Of a DNA stretch of 64,000 nucleotides, positions 18,623 through 25,026 are shown in pieces. Under the pieces are notes generated by a model. That model worked only from the letters and a program-made list of their open reading frames with translations, searched no databases and was not told the DNA's origin. Position 1 is the first letter of the stretch; each line of letters starts with the position of its first letter. The DNA is from an uncultured Clostridia bacterium (lineage in GTDB: Bacteria > Bacillota > Clostridia > Christensenellales > UBA1242): contig CANPYI010000001.1 of NCBI GenBank assembly GCA_947588355.1, positions 141,771 through 205,770 of the forward strand, written 5' to 3'. Position numbers and translations under genes: made by a program.

Positions 18623-19630
18623 TTACGCCTCGCTTTTCTCTGTCATAGCAAGCACAAGTTCTTCAATTTTTTCATTCAAATGATTTTCGTGCAACTTTGC
18701 AACCTGCAAAATAGTGTTTTTTATCACTTCACGTTTGGCACTGCCATGAGTTTTTACAACAAGTTTCTTGCAGCCCAAGAAAGGTGCCCCGCCATATTTG
18801 TTTATGTCCATTTTTTCCTTTAAGCCCTTAAATTTTTTCATCATAACGGCGCCAATCATGGAAAAAACATTCTTTTTTGCTTCAGCCTTCAACATTTTTG
18901 ACATTCCACTTGCCACACCCTCAACACTCTTCAAAAGCACATTGCCAGCAAAACCATCTGTCACAATAACATCAACGTCGCCTGACATAACTTCGCGTGC
19001 TTCTATATTTCCGACAAAATTGATTGGCAGTTTTTTGAGAAGCGGATAAGTCTCCTTGCAAAGTTCGTTGCCTTTGTGTTCTTCAACACCGTTGTTCAAA
19101 AGGGCAACCTTTGGATTTTCATTTCCTGTCATTGCAGAAGCATAAGCACTTGCCATAATTGCAAAATGTAAAAGATGCTCGCTTTTGCAATCCACATTTG
19201 CGCCACTGTCACAAATCATAACGGTTTTGTTTGGCTTTATAGTTGGCAAAATTGGACAAAGCGCAGGGCGAGAAATTCCTTTAATTCGTCCTATTTTCAA
19301 AATTGCACCCGTAAGCACCGCACCCGTGCTGCCAGCAGAAACCAAACCAACAATATCATCATTTTCTTTCAAAAGGTCAAATGCCTTGACCAAAGAACTG
19401 TCTTTTTTTTGTCTTATTGCAAGCGTTGGAGCATCATCGTTGGAAATAACATCATTTGCCTGAACAATCTCCAATCTTTCTGTGCGACCATTAAGGATTT
19501 CTTTAATTTTATCTTCTCGCCCGGTCAAAACAACCTGCAAATCTTTCTTTTCTTCAACGGCAAGTACAGCACCTTCCACAATCTCAACAGGTGCATTGTC
19601 CCCACCAAAAGCATCAACCACAATTTTCAT
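18623..19630 (-). CDS. plsX: Phosphate acyltransferase PlsX
   Basis: 335 residues from the preferred start at 19630 (MKIVVDAFGGDNAP), which has GGGAG 7 bases upstream; the ORF-track start at 19645 would add five residues and overlap this site. PlsX makes acyl-phosphate from acyl-ACP at the membrane as first step of phospholipid synthesis. Typical elements: DAFGGDNAP, GSTGAVLTGA near 105, ICDSGANVDCKSEHL near 150 and TDGFAGNVLLKS near 215. First gene of the rnc-smc-ftsY run; fapR/fabD/acpP are not adjacent. Confidence 0.96.
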   Translation of the reverse strand: MKIVVDAFGGDNAPVEIVEGAVLAVEEKKDLQVVLTGREDKIKEILNGRTERLEIVQANDVISNDDAPTLAIRQKKDSSLVKAFDLLKENDDIVGLVSAGSTGAVLTGAILKIGRIKGISRPALCPILPTIKPNKTVMICDSGANVDCKSEHLLHFAIMASAYASAMTGNENPKVALLNNGVEEHKGNELCKETYPLLKKLPINFVGNIEAREVMSGDVDVIVTDGFAGNVLLKSVEGVASGMSKMLKAEAKKNVFSMIGAVMMKKFKGLKEKMDINKYGGAPFLGCKKLVVKTHGSAKREVIKNTILQVAKLHENHLNEKIEELVLAMTEKSEA

Positions 19631-19782
19631 ATTTTTCTCCCACAATATTTGTTATATAGGCAAAATTATAATACAAAGATACTATAACAAAAAAGCCACC
19701 TTAAAGTCAAAAAAATATGTGAAATTTCAGAAGAAAAATAACCAAAAACAAAAAAATAACTTAAAAAATTTTTGAAAACCTA

Positions 19783-19810
19783 TTGACAAACACCCCCCCC
19801 GTGTTAAAAT
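19783..19810 (+). promoter_or_regulatory. Promoter with C8 tract in its spacer
   Basis: TTGACA (19783-19788) and TAAAAT (19805-19810) are separated by 16 nt that contain eight consecutive C. Length changes in the tract would change the spacer, so this looks like a slippage-type phase-variable promoter. At 16 nt it is expected to be active. Confidence 0.7.
19793..19800. repeat. Homopolymer C8
   Basis: Eight C in a row in otherwise A/T-rich intergenic DNA, inside the promoter spacer described above. Confidence 0.95.
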
Positions 19811-19841
19811 GTGCTTGAATGAAAAAAAGGAGATAAAAAAT

Positions 19842-20555
19842 ATGGCAACAATAGAAAATTATGTAAATTTGCCAAGCGAAGCAGATTGGGAAGAAATTAT
19901 GACAAAATTCCCTGCTTTTGCAAGTGCGTCACTTTCAGCAAAAGCCAAGAAAGACTTGGCATTTGAAAACAGTGATTACAAAGCAGGATACTACTTCACC
20001 CGCACTGCGTTGCCGGGCTCGTCCGACGGAGTGAAGTATGTAGGCACTGACGGCGACCTGCGCTGGACCCGCAGTTACAACTATGACACCGGGTTGCGCG
20101 TCGCTTTGCAAATAATCTACAATCCAGAATGCAACCTTGTCAAAGGTTGCAAAAAAGTTTCCAGAACTGCTGAAATTTGGGACAAGAAAAAAGGTGACAC
20201 AGTCAAAACAACAAGCAAAGCACCAGTTGTGACATTCGGAAAGAAAGACTATATTTGGCTGAACAAAGATGAATGTGAAAATGGCAAAGAAAAGTCAATG
20301 AGGCTTGTAAGTCTTGAACTTATTGCAAGAGCAAAACAATTTGACAAAGATGGAAATACAAATGACTACGGCAGTGAAGAGGCAAAAGAATTGAGACAGC
20401 AATGCCAATATAAAGCATTTGAATTTGCCACTGAGGAAGAAAAGGCAATGCTTGTTAAAGTGCGACTTTCCGAAGAAGACAAATATGAAAAAGCAGAGCC
20501 AATCTTGAAGACAAAACAAGAAAAAACTCATTCAGAAAAACCTAGAAATCGATAA
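19842..20555 (+). CDS. DUF6273-like protein with putative DGR-type variable segment
   Basis: 237 residues from ATG 19842 (AAGGAG nine bases upstream). The ORF-track start at 19809 lies inside the -10 box and cannot be used. Residues ~48-90 (GYYFTRTALPGSSDG... DGDLRWTRSYNYDTGLRVAL) resemble the C-terminal part of DUF6273/C-type-lectin-fold domains, usually of the form YWLRS...NxDGxL...GVRPAL. Residues ~120-215 (TFGKKDYIWLN... KSMRLVSLELIA... DYGSEEAKELR) resemble the beginning of such a domain, so the order looks permuted or the protein carries two modules. No signal peptide is evident. The DNA for residues ~52-90 is 62% G+C, unlike the flanks. Single-gene unit behind the C8 promoter and before a strong terminator. 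Function unknown; ligand-binding display is an inference. Confidence 0.6.
   Translation: MATIENYVNLPSEADWEEIMTKFPAFASASLSAKAKKDLAFENSDYKAGYYFTRTALPGSSDGVKYVGTDGDLRWTRSYNYDTGLRVALQIIYNPECNLVKGCKKVSRTAEIWDKKKGDTVKTTSKAPVVTFGKKDYIWLNKDECENGKEKSMRLVSLELIARAKQFDKDGNTNDYGSEEAKELRQQCQYKAFEFATEEEKAMLVKVRLSEEDKYEKAEPILKTKQEKTHSEKPRNR
19995..20110 (+). other. GC-rich cassette resembling a DGR variable repeat
   Basis: By hand count 72 of 116 bases are G or C, against about 16 of the next 50. Codons in the core are mostly NNC/NNT (TCC, GAC, GGC, CGC, ACC, AGT, TAC, AAC, TAT), which is what adenine-specific mutagenesis of AAC/AAT template codons gives. No reverse transcriptase or template repeat is seen in this window. 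Confidence 0.45.
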
Positions 20556-20585
20556 AAAACAGAGAGAAACCTCTGTTTTTTTTTT
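20556..20585 (+). terminator. Terminator of the VR-like gene
   Basis: AAAACAGAG / AGAAAC / CTCTGTTTT followed by a run of ten T, starting right after the stop codon. Confidence 0.9.
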
Positions 20586-20637
20586 AACATCGTAGCACCA
20601 ATTTCAAAAAAAACGATTGCATCAACCCAGCGCAAAA

Positions 20638-20857
20638 ACAAAAAAATAAGCGTAAAGGCGATACTTTTCGCTTAAAAGCGAAAATGAGCAAACAGCGCAA
20701 TTTTTTTCTAAATTAAATTTATTATCTTCGAAGTTCTTCTTTCAAAGTCACCGCAAAACCGCCAACGTAGTGCGGTTTTCGTTTGGCGGTGAAACAAAAA
20801 AATAAGCGTCACCCGAGCGCTTGCGACAGCAAGCCGAGTTTAAGCGCAATTTTTTTT
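20638..20857. repeat. Two hairpin modules with shared ends, plus a central hairpin
   Basis: Units 20638-20707 and 20794-20857 both start ACAAAAAAATAAGCGT and end AGCGCAATTTTTTT, so each has near-inverted ends, but their centres differ (one has CGCTTAAAAGCG, the other GCTTGCGACAGCAAGC). Between them AAAACCGC / GCGGTTTT (about 20755-20780), flanked by CACCGC / GCGGTG, forms another hairpin. No ORF of note. Could be miniature mobile repeats or small structured RNAs; nothing identifies which. Confidence 0.5.
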
Positions 20858-20860
20858 GTT

Positions 20861-20935
20861 TGGTCGGGGCGATAAGATTTGAACTTACGGCCTCACGGTC
20901 CCGAACCGTGCGCGCTACCCCTGCGCTACGCCCCG
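20861..20935 (-). tRNA. tRNA-Pro(CGG)
   Basis: Minus strand, 75 nt with encoded CCA. Acceptor CGGGGCG/CGCCCCG, D-arm GCGC...GCGC, anticodon stem ACGG/CCGT with loop TTCGGGA (anticodon CGG), T-loop TTCAAAT. A GCCGACA/TGTCGGC hairpin (20939-20954) lies between cmk and this tRNA. It is not in the main tRNA cluster. Confidence 0.9.
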
Positions 20936-20968
20936 AAAGCCGACAAATGTCGGCAAAATATAAAAATT

Positions 20969-22324
20969 TTATGCTTTAAAATCAAATCCCCGCTTTTTCA
21001 TTTCAGCCAAACAAAATTTGACACTTTGTTCAAGGCTTTGATTTGTGGTGTCAATAACGATGCTTTCCGGCAACTTTTTTATTGCACCATGTTCACGATG
21101 TATGTCCGCATAGTCTCTTTCACGCAATTCCTGCAAAACATCAGCAAACTCGACGTCATTTCCAAGATTTTTCTGTTGCTCGTAGCGTCTTTTTGCCCTC
21201 ACGTTCTCGTCGGCCGTGCAGAAAAACTTGAAATCAGCATTCGGCAAAACGTGACTTCCAATATCCCGCCCTTCCATAACAAGATTATTTTCGGCTGCAA
21301 AGTCACGTTGCAATTTCAGTACTTTTTCGCGTATGCATTCAAATGGAGAAACTTTTGCAGACAAACTGCTGGTATGTTCTGTTCGCAAGTTTTGAGTGTG
21401 GTCAATTCCATTCACAATCACGTGTTGGACATTGTCCACAAAATTTATGCTGACGTTTATTTGTTTTGCAAACTGTTTCATGCTTTTTTCGTTGATTTTT
21501 TTCTCATCAAGCCCCATATAATCATATGCACACGCAATGGCGCGATAAACAGCACCCGTGTCAAAAACTTTAAAATTCAAACGTTTTGCAAGTGTTTTTG
21601 CAATAGTACTTTTTCCGCTGCAAACAAAGCCATCAATAGTGATATTTGTCACTTTTTTGTGATTTAATTTTTCTTTAATAATTTGCAAACAAAAATCTGC
21701 TGTTTCTTGCAAATTCATATCGGAATTGTCAACAATAACGCTGTCATCACAAGGTTTAAGCGGTGCAACCGCACGAGTTGTGTCTCGAAGGTCGCGCTGT
21801 TGCAAATCTGCCAAAACATCAGACAATTTTGCACTTTTATCCTTAATTTTAACATCAGCAAATCGCCTTTTTGCTCGCACTTTTTCGTCTGCAGTAAGAA
21901 AAATCTTTACATCGGCATTTGGAATGACAACCGTTCCAATGTCGCGTCCTTCCATAACACAATCATATTCCGAAGCAAATTTTTTTGCAATTTCAAGATA
22001 TTTTTCACGCACCTTTGGAAAGACGGAAATTTTTGAAGCATTTTGGCTGACCTCTTCCGAGCGAATGAAAGGTGTTGCATCTTTGCCATTTACAAAAGTG
22101 TGCTGACCATCTTGCTGAAAATTGACTTCTATTTTGGCTTTTTTAATAAATTTTTCAGCATTCTTTTCTGTCAATTCGCCATATTTTGAATTCATAAACC
22201 CGTAAGCCATTGCTCTGAAAATTGCACCAGTGTCAAGAATTTTAAAGTTCAACTTTTCCGCAAGAATTTTTGCCAAAGTAGATTTCCCACTGCCTGTAAA
22301 TCCATCTATAGCGACTGCTTTCAT
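20969..22324 (-). CDS. cmk: Tandem cytidylate kinase (two Cmk domains in one chain)
   Basis: 451 residues, twice the usual ~220. Each half is a complete CMP/dCMP kinase: first copy has P-loop GFTGSGKST (8-16), DTGAIFRAMA, MEGRDIGTVVIPNAD and KRRF; second copy (from ~222) has GFVCSGKST, DTGAVYRAIA, MEGRDIGSHVLPNAD and KRRY. Cmk phosphorylates CMP and dCMP with ATP. The halves are clearly diverged, so this is an old duplication-fusion, not an assembly repeat. Both retain the nucleotide-binding and GRDIG motifs. The second P-loop has Cys where Gly/Thr is usual. Start after GGAGG. Upstream of tRNA-Pro on the same strand. Confidence 0.9.
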   Translation of the reverse strand: MKAVAIDGFTGSGKSTLAKILAEKLNFKILDTGAIFRAMAYGFMNSKYGELTEKNAEKFIKKAKIEVNFQQDGQHTFVNGKDATPFIRSEEVSQNASKISVFPKVREKYLEIAKKFASEYDCVMEGRDIGTVVIPNADVKIFLTADEKVRAKRRFADVKIKDKSAKLSDVLADLQQRDLRDTTRAVAPLKPCDDSVIVDNSDMNLQETADFCLQIIKEKLNHKKVTNITIDGFVCSGKSTIAKTLAKRLNFKVFDTGAVYRAIACAYDYMGLDEKKINEKSMKQFAKQINVSINFVDNVQHVIVNGIDHTQNLRTEHTSSLSAKVSPFECIREKVLKLQRDFAAENNLVMEGRDIGSHVLPNADFKFFCTADENVRAKRRYEQQKNLGNDVEFADVLQELRERDYADIHREHGAIKKLPESIVIDTTNQSLEQSVKFCLAEMKKRGFDFKA

Positions 22325-22476
22325 AAATTTTCCTCCAATTTTTATTTATTGTACATCAAATCAAATTTAGTAGCAAACAAAATCACCAAAAAACTATTTT
22401 AATCAAAGCCAAAAAAGTTTTATATTGCATAAATTGTATTGTTTCGCCAATTTTTTGAAAAAGTTTGCAAAAATTC

Positions 22477-22505
22477 TTGACTTTTGATATGCCATGCAGT
22501 AAAAT
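22477..22505 (+). promoter_or_regulatory. Promoter of the tRNA cluster
   Basis: TTGACT (22477-22482) and TAAAAT (22500-22505), 17-nt spacer, 20 nt before tRNA-Pro. 22325-22476 holds nothing else that I recognise. Confidence 0.8.
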
Positions 22506-22524
22506 AGTTGAGCAAGTGTTGTTT

Positions 22525-22600
22525 CGGGGTGTGGCTCAGTTGGTAGAGCGCGCGGTTTGGGACCGTGAGGTCGGGGGTTCGAGACCCTCCACCCCGACCA
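22525..22600 (+). tRNA. tRNA-Pro(TGG)
   Basis: 76 nt with encoded CCA; acceptor CGGGGTG/CACCCCG, anticodon loop TTTGGGA (TGG), T-loop TTCGAGA. Confidence 0.95.
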
Positions 22601-22626
22601 GCAAACCATTGCAAAGGCAAGTTTTT

Positions 22627-22703
22627 GGGCCTTTAGCTCAGTTGGTTAGAGCGACCGGCTCATAACCGGTTGGTCCGCGGTTCGAGTCCGTGAAGGCCCA
22701 CCA
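22627..22703 (+). tRNA. tRNA with CAT anticodon (Met or Ile2)
   Basis: 77 nt with encoded CCA; acceptor GGGCCTT/AAGGCCC, anticodon loop CTCATAA. CAT can be elongator Met or lysidine-modified Ile. It is not an initiator type (normal 1:72 pair). Overall similarity to other CAT tRNAs does not settle the charge; a TilS check would. Confidence 0.9.
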
Positions 22704-22727
22704 AAAATAATTTTTTGGCGAAAATGC

Positions 22728-22756
22728 TTGCAAAAAATGTGTTTTGCGGTTATACT
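22728..22756 (+). promoter_or_regulatory. Second promoter within the tRNA cluster
   Basis: TTGCAA (22728-22733) and TATACT (22751-22756), 17-nt spacer, 17 nt before tRNA-Asp. Confidence 0.65.
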
Positions 22757-22773
22757 TACAAATATGACGACTT

Positions 22774-22850
22774 GGCTCGGTAGTTCAGTTGGTTAGAACG
22801 CCAGCCTGTCACGCTGGAGGTCATGGGTTCGAGCCCCATTCGAGTCGCCA
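22774..22850 (+). tRNA. tRNA-Asp(GTC)
   Basis: 77 nt, encoded CCA, anticodon stem CCAGC/GCTGG with loop CTGTCAC (GTC), T-loop TTCGAGC. Acceptor GGCTCGG pairs with TCGAGTC using two G-T pairs. Confidence 0.9.
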
Positions 22851-22858
22851 ATTTTTAC

Positions 22859-23024
22859 GCCCAGATAGCTCAGTCGGTAGAGCAAGAGACACTTAGGGCT
22901 CCCGAAAAATGTTCATCATTTTTTGGGAAGAGCGAGTAAAAACTCAATAGCGGATGTGATTTGCAAAAGCAAAGCACGAAGCGGTAAGAGTTTTGTGCGA
23001 GCGAGTGTCGGTGGTTCGATTCCA
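22859..23024 (+). pseudogene. Broken tRNA-Phe copy split by a ~114-nt structured insert
   Basis: 22859-22886 is identical to the first 28 bases of the intact tRNA-Phe at 23063 (acceptor through D-arm). 23005-23024 matches its extra-loop/T-arm (GTGTCGGTGGTTCGATTCCA). The part between contains hairpin CCCGAAAAATG/CATTTTTTGGG (22901-22927), AAAAACTC/GAGTTTT and TTGC-AAAA-GCAA. The 3' acceptor strand is missing. Just downstream, GGTGGAATCGAA (23041-23052) is an inverted copy of the T-arm. It cannot fold as a normal tRNA. Confidence 0.75.
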
Positions 23025-23062
23025 AACCACTCCAAACAAAGGTGGAATCGAAAATAATCTAC

Positions 23063-23138
23063 GCCCAGATAGCTCAGTCGGTAGAGCAAGGGACTGAAAA
23101 TCCCTGTGTCGGTGGTTCGATTCCACCTTTGGGCACCA
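23063..23138 (+). tRNA. tRNA-Phe(GAA)
   Basis: 76 nt, encoded CCA; acceptor GCCCAGA/TTTGGGC, anticodon stem GGGA/TCCC with loop CTGAAAA (GAA), T-arm GGTGG-TTCGATT-CCACC. Confidence 0.95.
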
Positions 23139-23140
23139 GT

Positions 23141-23215
23141 GCTGGCGTGGCTCAATGGTAGAGCAGCTGACTTGTAATCAGCAGGTTGAAGGTTCGATTC
23201 CTTTCGCCAGCTCCA
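23141..23215 (+). tRNA. tRNA-Thr(TGT)
   Basis: 75 nt; starts two bases after tRNA-Phe. Acceptor GCTGGCG/CGCCAGC, anticodon loop CTTGTAA (TGT), encoded CCA. Confidence 0.95.
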
Positions 23216-23242
23216 TTTTTTTTAAGTGGAGCAATCCCCTAT

Positions 23243-23327
23243 GGGTAGGTTGCAGAGCGGCCAAATGCAACGGACTGTAAATCCGTCGACTATGTCTTCG
23301 ATGGTTCGAATCCATCCCTGCCCACCA
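23243..23327 (+). tRNA. tRNA-Tyr(GTA)
   Basis: 85-nt class II tRNA with a long variable arm (CGACTATGTCTTCG), anticodon loop CTGTAAA (GTA), acceptor GGGTAGG/CCTGCCC, encoded CCA. Its 3' 21 nt plus terminator are duplicated downstream. Confidence 0.95.
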
Positions 23328-23504
23328 TGTGAAAAAACTGCGCTTTTGCGCGTTTTTTTGTTATCTCTATTTGCGAACCATCGAAGTTTCGATGTCGGCC
23401 CCGTCATGCCTGTCCTTTTGTGCAGGCCTTAATCAGCAAACTCCACGTTTGCTGATTGCGAATCCATCCCTGCCCACCATGTGAAAAAACTGCGCTTTTG
23501 CGCG
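23307..23504. repeat. 46-bp direct repeat of the tRNA-Tyr 3' end and terminator
   Basis: 23307-23352 and 23459-23504 are identical (CGAATCCATCCC... GCGCTTTTGCGCG), 152 bases apart. The segment between holds an inverted copy of the Tyr T-arm (CGAACCATCGAA at 23374-23385 versus TTCGATGGTTCG at 23297-23308) and a perfect 11-bp hairpin AATCAGCAAAC/GTTTGCTGATT (23431-23457). Such 3'-tRNA duplications are typical of integration (att) scars; here no element remains. Confidence 0.8.
23334..23359 (+). terminator. Terminator after tRNA-Tyr, first copy
   Basis: CTGCGC-TTTT-GCGCG followed by seven T. Confidence 0.75.
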
Positions 23505-23514
23505 GTTTTATTTT
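23486..23514 (+). terminator. Terminator, second copy
   Basis: AAAACTGCGC-TTTT-GCGCGGTTTT (10-bp stem with one T-G pair) followed by ATTTTA. It belongs to the duplicated 46-bp block. Confidence 0.65.
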
Positions 23515-23565
23515 AGAAAAATCCACGAGTAAACCCATGTTTCTTTCTTAATTCATTTTCCTTAT

Positions 23566-24984
23566 TCAATTAAAAACATCTTTGTCAGCATATAGTTTGA
23601 TAAATTGCAAATACCTTTTCACACTTTCTGCTGAAATTGGTGCGAAATAATGATATGCACAGCAAACGTTAAAACCATATTTCGTCAGCAATTTCAAACT
23701 ATGTACATGACCAAACAAAGTTAAGCAATCTTTTGCGTGTTTTGTTGGCTTATGCGTTAGATAAACCCGTTCACCGAGCACGTTATTGTCAAGATACATG
23801 CCGTCTTTTACAACTTCAGCAAATCCCAAATTTAAAAGTTTTTCGCGAAACTTCTCGAAATTTTTAAAATCATATTTCTCATAGTTGCCACAGATAAGAA
23901 TGATTTTGCCGTTAAGTCTTTTAATTATCTTATAATCACCAAAATCACCCAGATGATAAACCACATCATTTGGCCCCACTTTACTATTCCAGCGTCGAAT
24001 AATCTCCTCATTCATCTCCTTTACACTCTTAAACGGCACTTCTTTTATTCTTATTTTTCTCTCTTGACCAAAATGAGTGTCGGATATAAAGAATATTTCA
24101 GGAACATAACCTTTGCATTTTACAGAATTTACAGCATCCAAAAAATCAAGCCAAACAAAAGAGTATTTTGGCAAATCGACAACAATGTTTATTTTTCTGT
24201 TCGCCGGCAAATTTAAAACATTTTCCTTGTCTAAAAGTTTTGCGTCAATTTCACGCAATGTAAACTTTTTTTTGTGCAATATTAACGCAATTGGCACGAT
24301 ATCATAGATGGATTTGATTTCTTTTTCTTTCTTAATGTAAGCAAAGCGGTCAAATAAAGACTTTAAAAAATCTGTAATGTTGTTTTTTGTTGTATTTTCA
24401 ACAAACTCATACTTTGAGGTAACAACTCCCCTCGCCAAATTTGATGGAACGATAGTGAGTTTTGCTTTACTTGAAAGTACTTCATAGAAAGCTTGCTTGT
24501 CGTTGACAAAATTTCTATCTGAAAAACTTTCAAGTAGAATATTTCCAGTACCGAGCCAAACAATGTTCAGATTTTTTGCTATACTTGGTTCCAGTTTGAT
24601 CGCCATAGCGATGTTTGTAAGAGTTCCCAAACAACAAATAACAAACTCACTTTTCGATTTTGCTAAAGAAATAATTTTTTCAACAGCAGGATTGCTTGAA
24701 TTATAGCCATCTGAAATAAACCCCTCACATCCCAAAAATACAAGAGGTTTTTCCTGTGAATAAGGCATTCCAAACATTCTTAAAATGTGGCTCGCTTCAT
24801 TTTTACTGTCAATGAGTCCATCGCGAAACGTTTGATTTGGCTTTGCAGAATTTTTAAATGGTGCAATAGTAAATCCCAAAATATTGAGTTTACTCCTGCG
24901 TGCTAATGCGTAACAAATAGCAAACTGGTCATCAATTTCATTGCATACGTCTGTGTCTATCAACAAATTTATTTCTTCACTCAT
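23566..24984 (-). CDS. Fusion of nucleoside hydrolase and calcineurin-like phosphoesterase
   Basis: 472 residues from ATG 24984 (MSEEINLLIDTD); the ORF-track start at 25011 adds an unlikely Cys-rich stretch. Residues 1-~290 resemble IUNH nucleoside hydrolases: the calcium motif reads DTDVCNEIDDQFA in place of DTDPGIDDA, and CCLGTLTNIAMAI matches the GPLTNxA segment. Residues ~295-450 form a metallophosphoesterase: ISDTHFGQ, VYHLGDFG, LICGNYEKYD (GNH-like, His replaced), YLTHKPT and FGHVHS. Both are metal-dependent hydrolases; the combination suggests sequential removal of base and phosphate from a nucleotide, or salvage/decay of a modified nucleotide, but that is inference. No Shine-Dalgarno is seen; TACAAT sits 6 bases before the ATG, so a leaderless message is possible. 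Downstream of sigF. Confidence 0.75.
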   Translation of the reverse strand: MSEEINLLIDTDVCNEIDDQFAICYALARRSKLNILGFTIAPFKNSAKPNQTFRDGLIDSKNEASHILRMFGMPYSQEKPLVFLGCEGFISDGYNSSNPAVEKIISLAKSKSEFVICCLGTLTNIAMAIKLEPSIAKNLNIVWLGTGNILLESFSDRNFVNDKQAFYEVLSSKAKLTIVPSNLARGVVTSKYEFVENTTKNNITDFLKSLFDRFAYIKKEKEIKSIYDIVPIALILHKKKFTLREIDAKLLDKENVLNLPANRKINIVVDLPKYSFVWLDFLDAVNSVKCKGYVPEIFFISDTHFGQERKIRIKEVPFKSVKEMNEEIIRRWNSKVGPNDVVYHLGDFGDYKIIKRLNGKIILICGNYEKYDFKNFEKFREKLLNLGFAEVVKDGMYLDNNVLGERVYLTHKPTKHAKDCLTLFGHVHSLKLLTKYGFNVCCAYHYFAPISAESVKRYLQFIKLYADKDVFN

Positions 24985-25026
24985 GTTGTTATTGTAACAC
25001 AAAAAACACAAAAAACAAAGAAATTT

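Noticed and set aside
19800-19842. Start codon at 19809 for the VR-like gene
   Set aside because: It lies within the -10 box; AAGGAG supports 19842.
20586-20860. CRISPR-like or tandem repeat array
   Set aside because: Only two diverged hairpin units, no spacers of constant length.
22320-22525. Additional ncRNA before the tRNA cluster
   Set aside because: Nothing but a promoter was recognised in this A/T-rich stretch.
22403-22665. ORFs on both strands over tRNA-Pro and tRNA-Met/Ile2
   Set aside because: They are translations of tRNA genes (for example GWRVSNPRPHGPKPRALP) and have no ribosome binding sites.
22887-23004. Group I intron inside a tRNA-Phe
   Set aside because: The insert is only ~118 nt, the 3' acceptor half of the tRNA is missing, and an intact copy lies just downstream.
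22916-23432. ORFs over the tRNA-Phe/Thr/Tyr genes (WNRTTDTGIFSPLLY type)
   Set aside because: Classic spurious peptides from tRNA sequence; the tRNAs fold well.
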